DNA of 18,842 nt. Source: an uncultured Oscillospiraceae bacterium (GTDB taxonomy: Bacteria > Bacillota > Clostridia > Oscillospirales > Acutalibacteraceae). The notes under the pieces were generated by a model. That model was not told the DNA's origin and did no database searches. It saw only the letters and a list, made by a program, of their open reading frames with translations. The stretch spans positions 1 to 18,842 of the forward strand of contig UQNI01000041.1 in assembly GCA_900542375.1 (NCBI GenBank), read 5' to 3'. Position numbers and translations under genes: made by a program. Shown piece by piece: positions 6,881-13,500 of this stretch (within the stretch, counting starts at the first letter, position 1; the number at the start of each line of letters is the position of its first letter).

Positions 6881-8371
6881 ATGGGGATGCAACAAAAAAT
6901 TGAAAAGCATTGGAACAGCTCTGCCGACAACTATGGAAGTATTATTCGAAGAGAATTGGATTCTTTTAGGCGTAAAGCTTGGGCAAAAAAAATTACGGAA
7001 AATGCTCCTGATAAGCCAAATCTTTCTGTTTTGGATATTGGAACAGGACCAGGTTTTTTTCCAATTGTACTGGGAGAACTCGGACATAATGTAATGGCAA
7101 TTGATTGTACGGAAAATATGCTGGAAAAAGCGAAAAAACTTGCTCAGTCGGAAGATATAACAGCAGATTTTTTGAAAATGGACAGCCACGCTTTATCGTT
7201 TGAAGATAATACATTTGATTTATTGATTAATCGCAATGTGACTTGGACACTGTATGACCCTGAAAAAGCATATAAAGAATGGTATCGCGTGTTAAAACCG
7301 GGAGGAAGACTGCTGATTTTTGATGCGAATTGGTTGTTGGGGTATTATAGAGAAGACATCAGAAAACAAAATCAAGAAAACGAAAAATTATTTCATGAAA
7401 AATATGGTTCTCCATGGGAAACAGGAGGTCATGGAGATGAAAGCCATATTCTAAGTCTTCCAATGGGAAAAGTAGACCGCCCCGAATGGGACAAACAATA
7501 TTTAGAAAAAATTGGGTTTCAAGTTACGTATGAAAAAAGTGTAATTGACGAGTTATGGGGTGAAGACGAAAAATTAATCTATGGAGCAACTCCTATGTTC
7601 ATGATTGTAGCGGAAAAACCTTTATCGTCATCAGGCTACTTGTTAGATAATATTCAAAAATATTGGGATATGCGCTCAGAAACATATTCAATACAAAATA
7701 GAGAGGAACTAATGACAGAGCAGAACAAATGGATAGACAAGATACTGCCTCGTCTTCCGCAAAAAAAGAATATGCGTATATTAGATATAGGCTGCGGTCC
7801 CGGATTTTTTTCTATTATGATGGCGCAGCACGGATATCAAGTGACAGGTATAGATTACTCTGAACAAATGTTAATGCATGCTCTTGAAAATGCCAAAGAT
7901 ATTATACCTGATATAGCAGATAGTATTACATTTCGAAAAATGGACGCCCAAAATTTAGAGTTTGAAGATAATTCTTTTGATGTTATTTTATCTCGAAACT
8001 TGACATGGGGTTTAGAACATCCTGTAAAAGCTTATCAGGAATGGTTAAGGGTATTATGTCCGGGGGGGAAAATTTTAAACTTTGATGGCAATCACTATTT
8101 GCATTGTTTTCGAGAAGATTATAGCGATTATCAAAATATAAATCGGCAGCTTCATCAGCAGGAATATTTAAAGAATGTAGATATGAGCACCATAAATCGT
8201 TTGGCTATGGAACTTCCGTTAAGCCGTTTGCAGCGTCCGCAATGGGATGTAATAACGCTTTTGGAGTTAGGGGTGAAAGGAGTAGAGGTAGAAGCGCAAG
8301 AATGGATTGTCTCTGCACCAGAAAAAGGTAAAAAGTGTATTGCATCATTTCTTTTATGTATTACAAAATAG
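6881..8371 (+). CDS. Tandem class I SAM-dependent methyltransferase (two fused domains)
   Basis: The 496-residue protein consists of two related methyltransferase halves. Domain 1 (about 1-245) has the SAM motif VLDIGTGPGFF (50-60), AIDCTENML, NRNVTW (117-122) and RVLKPGG. Domain 2 (about 255-490) repeats these as ILDIGCGPGFF (300-310), GIDYSEQML, SRNLTW (371-376) and RVLCPGG. Both SAM sites look intact, so this is an internal duplication with two potentially active centres rather than one dead half. The ATG at 6881 follows AAGGAGA. The next gene, a nickel/peptide-type binding lipoprotein, starts 18 bases after its stop. From memory, single-domain versions with the (S/N)RN-TW signature often neighbour nickel/peptide ABC transporters. 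The methyl acceptor is not known; a small chelator or peptide-like molecule is a guess. Confidence 0.85.
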   Translation: MGMQQKIEKHWNSSADNYGSIIRRELDSFRRKAWAKKITENAPDKPNLSVLDIGTGPGFFPIVLGELGHNVMAIDCTENMLEKAKKLAQSEDITADFLKMDSHALSFEDNTFDLLINRNVTWTLYDPEKAYKEWYRVLKPGGRLLIFDANWLLGYYREDIRKQNQENEKLFHEKYGSPWETGGHGDESHILSLPMGKVDRPEWDKQYLEKIGFQVTYEKSVIDELWGEDEKLIYGATPMFMIVAEKPLSSSGYLLDNIQKYWDMRSETYSIQNREELMTEQNKWIDKILPRLPQKKNMRILDIGCGPGFFSIMMAQHGYQVTGIDYSEQMLMHALENAKDIIPDIADSITFRKMDAQNLEFEDNSFDVILSRNLTWGLEHPVKAYQEWLRVLCPGGKILNFDGNHYLHCFREDYSDYQNINRQLHQQEYLKNVDMSTINRLAMELPLSRLQRPQWDVITLLELGVKGVEVEAQEWIVSAPEKGKKCIASFLLCITK

Positions 8372-8389
8372 ACTTTCTGGAGGAAATAT

Positions 8390-9964
8390 ATGAAATTACG
8401 AAATAAACATACTTTAAAAATTTGTGCTGCCGTTGCAATGCTCGCAATTGGCTCTTGTATTTTGGCTGGTTGTAGCAGTACTCCAAGTTCCAGTTCGCAA
8501 ACAGTACAGACAATGAATCAAGATGAAAAAGTGTTTCGTTATGGTGTCACAGCGTATACTTATGAAAATGGAATAGATCCGCATGTTGGTTACGCAGGGT
8601 GGTCAGCAATTCGTTATGGTATAGGAGAAACTTTATTTCGTTTTACCAATAATATGGAGTTAGAACCATGGCTAGCTACAGGATATGAACAATTAGACGA
8701 TTATACAGTGAAAATTTCGTTACGTGATGATGTGACTTTTCATAATGGCAAAAAAATGACAGGAGAATCTGTTAAAAAATGTTTAGAACGTTTAATTCAA
8801 ATGAACGATAGAGCTCCATCCGACTTAAATATTGAATCAATTATTGCACAAGGACAAAATGTAACGATTAAAAGTAAAAATAAGGTTACTGTTTTATTAA
8901 ACTCTTTAGCTGATCCATATGGTTGTATTATTGATGTAGATGAAGGGTTGCATAATGGAGTATGTATTGGAACAGGTCCTTATAAAGGAGTTTCTGCAGA
9001 TGATAACTCACTTTCTGGAGAAGCATATGACAATTACTATGGAGGAAAAGCCAAAGTAAATAAAATTGAAGTATCTAAGATTACAGACGGAGATACCTTA
9101 ACTATGGCTTTGCAAAACGGAGAGATTGATGCAACGCAGGGGCTTCCATATTCTAGCTACAATTTGTTTGAAGAAAATGATCAGTTTAAGATTAGCTCTG
9201 CCGATACTTCTCGTGTATATCAAGTAGCATTTAATTTCGATACTCCAGTCCTACAGGACTTAAAAGTAAGACAGGCTATTTGTTCTGCAATAGATAAAGA
9301 TGCTTTTTGCAAAACACTTTTAAATGGTAGAGGTACTCCTGCAGTAGGCGCATTTCCTTCTAATTTTGAATTTGGAAATAACGCTTTGACAGGACCGAGT
9401 TTTGACAAAGAAAAATCAAAATCTTTGTTAGCTGAGGCAGGTTGGATAGATACAGATGGTGACGGATATGTAGATAAAAACGGACAAAAATTAACTATTC
9501 GTTGGCTAACATATTCTTCCAGACAGGAATTACCTTTACTGGCAGAATATGCAGAATCAAATTTAAAAGATATTGGAATTGAAGTGCAGATTAATGTTAC
9601 TGAAAATGCAAAAAATGTACTTGCATCTGGGCAATATGATGTTTATGCCAGTGCCTTTGTAACAGCTCCAACCGGTGATCCACAATACTTTTTTACTGCA
9701 CATTTATTAGATGAATCTCCTTATAATGCAGGACATTATCACAGTGATAAAGTAGAAGGGTTAGTTGGAGAACTTAGAAATGAATTTGATCCAGAAAAAC
9801 GTGCTCAACTAGCTATTGAAATTCAGCAACAGGTTTTGGATAACAGCGCTTATCTATTTGTATCACATTTGAAAATGTCATTCGTAATGCAAAAAAGCAT
9901 TAGTGGTTTTGAGGCGCATCCATCTGATTATTACGAAATAACCAATCATTTAGATGTAAATTAA
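8390..9964 (+). CDS. ABC transporter solute-binding lipoprotein, nickel/dipeptide (NikA/DppA) class
   Basis: Extracellular membrane-anchored substrate-binding protein of family 5. The 524-residue precursor has a basic N-terminus, a hydrophobic segment (about 11-27) and a lipobox LAGC with Cys28 as the lipidation site, then a Ser-rich linker. Family marks follow: DDYTVKISLRDDVTFHNGKKMTG (without an obvious break), IGTGPY, KVRQAICSAIDKDAF and LLAEAGW. CTGGAGG lies upstream of the ATG. It is the third gene of the deacylase-methyltransferase operon and probably imports the compound they process, or a metal complex of it. Nickel versus peptide specificity cannot be read from sequence. No permease or ATPase gene follows; the next gene is phage-derived, so the protein is either an orphan using another transporter or its operon has been interrupted. 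Confidence 0.87.
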   Translation: MKLRNKHTLKICAAVAMLAIGSCILAGCSSTPSSSSQTVQTMNQDEKVFRYGVTAYTYENGIDPHVGYAGWSAIRYGIGETLFRFTNNMELEPWLATGYEQLDDYTVKISLRDDVTFHNGKKMTGESVKKCLERLIQMNDRAPSDLNIESIIAQGQNVTIKSKNKVTVLLNSLADPYGCIIDVDEGLHNGVCIGTGPYKGVSADDNSLSGEAYDNYYGGKAKVNKIEVSKITDGDTLTMALQNGEIDATQGLPYSSYNLFEENDQFKISSADTSRVYQVAFNFDTPVLQDLKVRQAICSAIDKDAFCKTLLNGRGTPAVGAFPSNFEFGNNALTGPSFDKEKSKSLLAEAGWIDTDGDGYVDKNGQKLTIRWLTYSSRQELPLLAEYAESNLKDIGIEVQINVTENAKNVLASGQYDVYASAFVTAPTGDPQYFFTAHLLDESPYNAGHYHSDKVEGLVGELRNEFDPEKRAQLAIEIQQQVLDNSAYLFVSHLKMSFVMQKSISGFEAHPSDYYEITNHLDVN

Positions 9965-9973
9965 TGATGTTTT

Positions 9974-9999
9974 ATTAATTTCAGAATTCTGAAATTAAT
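9974..9999. promoter_or_regulatory. Perfect 26-bp palindrome, putative operator O1
   Basis: The palindrome is centred between 9986 and 9987 with core TTTCAGAATTCTGAAA and no loop, ending 3 bases before the -35 of the next promoter. It shares CAGAATTCTG with a second site at 10142-10151. The absence of a T tract argues against a terminator; a dimeric repressor site is inferred. Confidence 0.55.
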
Positions 10000-10002
10000 G
10001 TG

Positions 10003-10031
10003 TTGACATATATACTACAGCATGTTATGAT
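10003..10031 (+). promoter_or_regulatory. Strong extended -10 sigma-A promoter upstream of the phage regulator
   Basis: TTGACA (10003-10008), a 17-bp spacer, TATGAT (10026-10031), and TG at 10023-10024 giving an extended -10. Predicted start of transcription is near 10038. It lies between the two CAGAATTCTG palindromes. Confidence 0.75.
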
Positions 10032-10073
10032 AATAACATAGTTAACTAAAATGGTTCAAAAAGCCAAATTTTA

Positions 10074-10127
10074 GGATTGTAAGAAATAAGTAATATTATA
10101 AATTCTTATATCTGCAATCCTTTTTTT
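10074..10127 (+). terminator. Leader terminator between promoter and regulator gene
   Basis: GGATTG (10074-10079) pairs with CAATCC (10115-10120) and TAAGAA (10080-10085) with TTCTTA (10103-10108), followed by seven T (10121-10127). A smaller hairpin (CTAAAATGG at 10046-10054 with CC...ATTTTAG at 10064-10074) precedes it and shares one base. The terminator lies after the predicted start of transcription but before the ribosome binding site. It may therefore attenuate the regulator mRNA, release a ~90-nt RNA, or stop read-through from the upstream operon. Confidence 0.6.
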
Positions 10128-10140
10128 AAACGCTTGAGTT

Positions 10141-10152
10141 ACAGAATTCTGT
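10141..10152. promoter_or_regulatory. Palindrome ACAGAATTCTGT, putative operator O2
   Basis: This 12-bp perfect palindrome shares CAGAATTCTG with O1, exactly 160 bp away centre to centre, and sits just before the ribosome binding site of the regulator gene. Two copies flanking one promoter suggest a cooperative or looping repressor. Confidence 0.5.
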
Positions 10153-10183
10153 TAATTGTTTCAGCATACTTTTGGAGGTTTAT

Positions 10184-10579
10184 ATGTCAAACAAAAGAGA
10201 TTTAAACTTAGAAGAATTTGGAATTTCATTAAGCAGATATAGAGAATTATATTATTTTTGTCAGCAATATCGTGAAAAAAAAGAAGAGTTACAGCGCTGC
10301 TATAGTGTAACATCAGAACCGACATCAAAGAGATCAGAAAATACACATATGTTGACAAATTTCGCAGAACAGCAAACGGATAAGACAAATAAATTATCCA
10401 GGGATATTGGACTAATAGAACAAACAGCACAAGAAGCGGTTGGTGGATTGTATCCTTATATTTTAAAAAATGTGACGGAAGATATTACGTATGAACATAT
10501 GGGAGTACCTTGTGGAAGACGTCAGTTTTATTTTATGAGAAGAAAATTTTTCTGTTTACTAGACCGCAAAAAGGAATAA
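10184..10579 (+). CDS. Small phage-type transcriptional regulator (ArpU/sigma-like), putative
   Basis: The 131-residue protein is of a type common in clostridial prophages. It has an N-terminal basic/aromatic helix LSRYRELYYFCQQYREKKEEL, a variable linker, and the segment LSRDIGLIEQTAQEA. Its C-terminal block is VPCGRRQFYFMRRKFFCLL, which looks like a helix-turn-helix recognition region similar to those of late-gene activators. The ATG at 10184 has GGAGG 5 bases upstream; an upstream in-frame TTG overlaps that binding site and is rejected. Standing alone just before the tail operon, behind a strong and apparently repressible promoter, it probably activates tail genes, as the sigma-like factor Xpf does for PBSX. 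Family assignment is from memory of similar proteins; DNA binding is inferred. Confidence 0.6.
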   Translation: MSNKRDLNLEEFGISLSRYRELYYFCQQYREKKEELQRCYSVTSEPTSKRSENTHMLTNFAEQQTDKTNKLSRDIGLIEQTAQEAVGGLYPYILKNVTEDITYEHMGVPCGRRQFYFMRRKFFCLLDRKKE

Positions 10580-10628
10580 TTGCAAGCATTTGTTTTGTTA
10601 TTAGACCTGCTATGGAACACCATTAAAA

Positions 10629-10653
10629 TTTGTGTATAAAAGGGTCACACAAA
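10629..10653. repeat. Short inverted repeat TTTGTGT-N11-ACACAAA
   Basis: Seven-base perfect arms (10629-10635 and 10647-10653) 50 bases after the regulator stop. It could be an operator or a small mRNA hairpin; no further support. Confidence 0.35.
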
Positions 10654-10721
10654 GGACGTACTTTCACTGTAATATATAAGTATGGACAGAATGTTTGTTC
10701 TTTCCGTTGTATTATCCTATC

Positions 10722-10800
10722 ATATGTACCATCTTTACAAAAAGAAATACATCTTTTGTAAATAGAATTTGAGTTGTAAGAGGTACATATTATTTTTTAT
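10722..10800 (+). terminator. Nested inverted repeats followed by a T-rich tract, possible terminator
   Basis: ATATGTACC (10722-10730) pairs with GGTACATAT (10782-10790), then TATTTTTTATCTTTT. Inside, CTTTACAA (10733-10740) can pair either with TTGTAAG (10774-10780), extending the outer stem, or with TTTTGTAAA (10754-10762) in an inner hairpin. These are mutually exclusive folds. It would separate the regulator transcript from the tail-operon promoter that begins 14 bases further on. Confidence 0.45.
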
Positions 10801-10803
10801 CTT

Positions 10804-10835
10804 TTGACAGAACTATTGTTCGTATCAAAGATAAT
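10804..10835 (+). promoter_or_regulatory. Putative promoter of the tail operon
   Basis: A consensus -35 TTGACA (10804-10809) is followed by weak -10 choices: AAAGAT at spacing 17 (10827-10832) or GATAAT at spacing 20 (10830-10835). An alternative is TTGTTC (10816-10821) with TATAGG (10839-10844). A poor -10 suits an activator-dependent promoter. A LexA-like box lies between the elements. Confidence 0.5.
10809..10822. promoter_or_regulatory. LexA (SOS) box-like operator in the tail-operon promoter
   Basis: AGAACTATTGTTCG contains a perfect GAAC-N4-GTTC core and differs at one outer base from the Gram-positive LexA pattern CGAAC-N4-GTTCG. It starts on the last base of the -35 TTGACA, a position where bound repressor would block RNA polymerase. 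An imperfect copy GAAT-GTTT-GTTC lies at 10689-10700. Confidence 0.6.
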
Positions 10836-10873
10836 TGGTATAGGAGCAAATAAATAGGAGGATAAGTTTAATT

Positions 10874-11140
10874 ATGCCGGTTAAAATGATTGGATTGGCT
10901 GAATTGGAAATGGACATGGCGGAAATTGTAAATCGGGCTTTGACTGATTGTCAAACTTTAACTGATGATATTTGCACTGTGATTCAAAAAGAAATTGAAC
11001 GAAAAACCAATTCAAATAGTTATTCTGATTCTCAAACAATTACAGTGCCTGATGATTCTATGCTGCCGCGGCTTGAGGCACTGGCCATTTTAGAGGCAGA
11101 AAAATTTGCAGATGCATTAACAAAGGAGCTGGATGGATAA
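10874..11140 (+). CDS. Small phage tail-completion-like protein (HK97 gp10-like?), first gene of the tail operon
   Basis: An 88-residue acidic, mostly helical protein. The opening MPVKMIGLAELEMDMAEIVNRA resembles the start of HK97 gp10-type head-tail joining/tail-completion proteins. It is shorter than the usual 110-150 residues, and I do not recognise the C-terminal half. AGGAGG lies 12 bases before the ATG. Its stop abuts the start of the next gene. Its position immediately before a tail terminator and the sheath is where PBSX-like clusters keep XkdH/XkdI-type connector proteins. If the locus is headless, this may be a shortened cap protein for the free end of the tail. Function is inferred from position. 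Confidence 0.45.
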   Translation: MPVKMIGLAELEMDMAEIVNRALTDCQTLTDDICTVIQKEIERKTNSNSYSDSQTITVPDDSMLPRLEALAILEAEKFADALTKELDG

Positions 11141-11584
11141 ATGCTATCTTATCAGCAAATTTCATCTGAAATCTCGCGGCTGTTGGCACAAGCATATCCT
11201 GATTACGGTGTATACGCAAATGCACTGCCGCAGGACGCCCAATATCCTTGTTTTTTGATTCAGTCTATTGCGACTGATATACAAGATGCATCTTGTTTTT
11301 TGGTTTCCATTACAGAATATATTACGTTGTCTTGTATCATTGCAGATGATACCTTAAACGGTATGGAACAATTAACAAACATGCAGTTGGGTGTTTTAAA
11401 TCTATTGAGGCAGGGATATTTATCTGTCTCAGATAGGTCTATTTCTGTTCGGGCCGGTACAGGAGGACAGGAAAAAAACTGTGCTTACATAGAACTACAA
11501 TGTTTTTATGAAGATGTACGCACAGATCAAATGGAAGAACTTCCAATGATTCAGGAAGCAATTATTGATTTAAAAGGAGTATGA
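11141..11584 (+). CDS. Phage tail terminator-like protein
   Basis: A 147-residue protein with the pattern of Firmicute tail-terminator proteins (DUF6838-like / XkdJ position). It has an N-terminal helix, then PDYGVYANALPQDAQYPCFLI, which matches the "x-GYxIYxExxxQxxxxPCFFI" style of that family, then beta-rich sequence and a C-terminal helix. The role would be to cap tube and sheath polymerisation at the head-proximal end. It starts directly after the preceding stop and overlaps the sheath reading frame by four bases, which shows tight operon packing. An AAAGGAG is 12 bases upstream. Assignment rests on one motif plus position before the sheath gene. Confidence 0.6.
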   Translation: MLSYQQISSEISRLLAQAYPDYGVYANALPQDAQYPCFLIQSIATDIQDASCFLVSITEYITLSCIIADDTLNGMEQLTNMQLGVLNLLRQGYLSVSDRSISVRAGTGGQEKNCAYIELQCFYEDVRTDQMEELPMIQEAIIDLKGV

Positions 11585-11586
11585 AT

Positions 11587-12669
11587 ATGGGTTTACCAAG
11601 TATTAACATTGTTTTTCAAACAGTAGCAGATAATTCCATTAAGATGTCTCAAAAAGGTGTTGTTGGAATGATTTTGCAAGATCCTATTGTTGAAGGCGCT
11701 TTTACAATTACTAAAGTTTCTGATATGGATACACGTTTCAGTGAAGAGAATAAACTTTATATTGAACGTGCTTTTACGGGTTATATCAATCAACCAAGGT
11801 CACTGGTGATTTATGCAATTAAAGTAACCGGAGAACCGGAAGAACAATTTCCAAGTCTGAAAGCCGGTTTGGATTATATGGCTACACAGCAAATTGATTA
11901 TTTGGTTGGACCATATACCACAAATGAAACACAAGCAACAGAAATCAAAACATGGATTCTGGAAAGAAGAAAAGAAAATACCACACCGAAAGCAATTTTG
12001 CCAAAATTGGCAGCTGACAGTGAAGCGATTATTAATTTTTCTACCGATGCTATTACTGTTGGTGAAAAAACATATCAGGCAAATGCATTTTGCAGTCGTA
12101 TTGCCGGTTTAATTGCAGGTACGCCAATGACCATTTCTTGCACTTATGCACCACTCACCGAAGTTAGCAATATTGAGCGCAAAAATAAAAGTGATATGGA
12201 CACTGCAATTGATAATGGAGAATTCATTCTTATGCATGACGGCAAAAAAGTAAAAGTTGCTCGTGGTGTTACCAGCCTAAAAACGATTGGCGAAGGTAAA
12301 AATGAAATCTTTAAGAAAATTAAAATTGTGGAAGCTTTGGATATGATTCGTTATGACTTGGCAACCACAATTGAAGATACTTACATTGGTAAGTTTGCAA
12401 ACAGCTATGACAATAAATGTCTATTGCTAACTGCAATCAAAGGTTATTTTTTAGAAATGGAGGCTGCCGGTATTTTGCAGGAAGGCACTTCTTCTGTTGA
12501 AATTGATTTGGATGCACAAACTGCATTTCTAAAAGAAAAAGGCACCAATGTAAATGAAATGGACGAACAAAAAATTCGCGAAGCGGATACAGAAGATAAA
12601 GTATTTTTGAAAGCAACCGTAAAAGTGTTGGATGCAATTGAGAAAGTATCCCTCAACGTTGCAGTTTAA
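11587..12669 (+). CDS. xkdK: Contractile phage tail sheath protein
   Basis: Polymerises around the tail tube and contracts to drive it through the target envelope. The 360-residue product begins MGLPSINIVFQTVA and has the XkdK-type middle region (YLVGPYTTNETQA; CTYAPLTEV). Its conserved C-terminal sheath domain holds DGKKVKVARGVTSLKTIGEG and IVEALDMIRYDLATTIEDTYIGKFAN (given here in parts). The ATG at 11587 is chosen because AAGGAG lies 7 bases upstream; the ATG at 11581 is only 1 base from it. It is shorter than PBSX XkdK (about 466) but close to the diffocin sheath of Clostridioides difficile (about 354, from memory), a compact sheath without extra outer domains. Confidence 0.92.
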   Translation: MGLPSINIVFQTVADNSIKMSQKGVVGMILQDPIVEGAFTITKVSDMDTRFSEENKLYIERAFTGYINQPRSLVIYAIKVTGEPEEQFPSLKAGLDYMATQQIDYLVGPYTTNETQATEIKTWILERRKENTTPKAILPKLAADSEAIINFSTDAITVGEKTYQANAFCSRIAGLIAGTPMTISCTYAPLTEVSNIERKNKSDMDTAIDNGEFILMHDGKKVKVARGVTSLKTIGEGKNEIFKKIKIVEALDMIRYDLATTIEDTYIGKFANSYDNKCLLLTAIKGYFLEMEAAGILQEGTSSVEIDLDAQTAFLKEKGTNVNEMDEQKIREADTEDKVFLKATVKVLDAIEKVSLNVAV

Positions 12670-12691
12670 TAAAGAAAGGTGGAGCATAATT

Positions 12692-13129
12692 ATGGCATTT
12701 GATAGTGCAAAACGAGTAATTTCAGGTACATGGGGAGAAGTTTGGCTTGATGGTGAATATGTGGGTGAATGTTATGCCCTTCAAGCAAAACATGCTTTTA
12801 CAAAAGAAGATGTGCAGCAATGCGGACAAATGGAAGTTGACAGCAAAATTCTCGCAATTAAAGGTACCGGCTCTATGGAGATGTATAAAGTATCCAGCAG
12901 AATGGCTAATCTAATCGGTACTAAAATTAATAAAGGTGAAGATGTCAGATTTACTGTGACTTCTAAATTAAGCGATCCGGATGCATATGGTGCAGAACGT
13001 GTTGTATTGAGAAACGTTTCTTTCGATGATTTAACCGTTGCTGACTGGAAAGTTGGAACAAAAGGGAATATTACAGCACCATTTACTTTCACAAAATATG
13101 AATTTTTAGATACAATTGAGGCGGTGTAA
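12692..13129 (+). CDS. xkdM: Phage tail tube (core tail) protein, XkdM-like
   Basis: Forms the inner tube of the contractile tail. The 145-residue product starts MAFDSAKRVISGTWGEVWLDG and has the XkdM/DUF2001 features: LQAKHAFTKEDV, IKGTGSMEMYKV, LSDPDAYGAERVVLRNV, and a C-terminal PFTFTKYEFLD. Length is normal for diffocin/PBSX tube proteins (about 140-150). The ATG at 12692 has AAAGGTGGAG upstream; an ORF extension to 12632 overlaps the sheath gene and lacks a start signal. It lies directly after the sheath, as in all myophage tail clusters. Confidence 0.92.
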   Translation: MAFDSAKRVISGTWGEVWLDGEYVGECYALQAKHAFTKEDVQQCGQMEVDSKILAIKGTGSMEMYKVSSRMANLIGTKINKGEDVRFTVTSKLSDPDAYGAERVVLRNVSFDDLTVADWKVGTKGNITAPFTFTKYEFLDTIEAV

Positions 13130-13500
13130 TGATGAGAAGTGTACAGGATATATTATTGCAGCATGAAATACCAAATAAAATCTCAAAATCTTACGTACAT
13201 AAACGTTGGTCGCAAGAGTGCGGTGAAGAGGCTGTGTTAGAGCTCCGTACACTCAGTTATGACCGTGTTGAAGAAATTAAAGAATTACATCAAAAAGAAA
13301 CTTCTGTTTACATTGTACTGGAAGGCGTTGTTGCCCCTGATTTTCGTTCAAAAGAACTTAGAGAAAAATATGGCTGTGAAACCACTGTTGATTTAATCAA
13401 ACGTTTGCTTTTGCCGGGCGAAATTGAAGATATTTCCCGTGAGATTGAAAAATTAAGCGGTTATCGCGTAGTTACTTTAAAAGAAATTAAAAAAAAATAA
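13129..13500 (+). CDS. xkdN: Tail assembly chaperone, XkdN-like (short form)
   Basis: Binds the tape measure protein and guides tube polymerisation. The 123-residue product shows XkdN-type sequence: ILLQHEIPNKISKSYVHKRW, LRTLSYDRVEEI, IVLEGVVAPDF and LIKRLLLPGEIEDISREI. The start overlaps the tube stop (TAATG); GAGGCGG lies upstream and a second ATG follows at 13132. The gene ends in ATT AAA AAA AAA TAA. The nine A residues form a slippery site, and the -1 frame continues for 48 codons with conserved phage-like sequence up to the tape-measure start. The short form is therefore probably one of two products, as for lambda G and G-T. Confidence 0.88.
   Translation: MMRSVQDILLQHEIPNKISKSYVHKRWSQECGEEAVLELRTLSYDRVEEIKELHQKETSVYIVLEGVVAPDFRSKELREKYGCETTVDLIKRLLLPGEIEDISREIEKLSGYRVVTLKEIKKK
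13489..13497 (+). promoter_or_regulatory. Slippery A9 site for programmed -1 frameshift
   Basis: Nine consecutive A in frame AAA AAA AAA directly before the TAA stop, allowing A-AAA-AAA slippage to the -1 frame. Six bases downstream a small hairpin can form (CAGATT 13504-13509 with AATCTG 13518-13523), at a spacing typical of frameshift stimulators. Transcriptional slippage on the A run is an alternative route. Confidence 0.7.

Noticed and set aside
9974..9999. 26-bp palindrome as a CodY or LexA site
   Set aside because: Against the CodY pattern AATTTTCWGAAAATT each half has about five mismatches, and the core CAGAATTCTG lacks the four-base gap of GAAC-N4-GTTC. A different, unidentified regulator is more likely.
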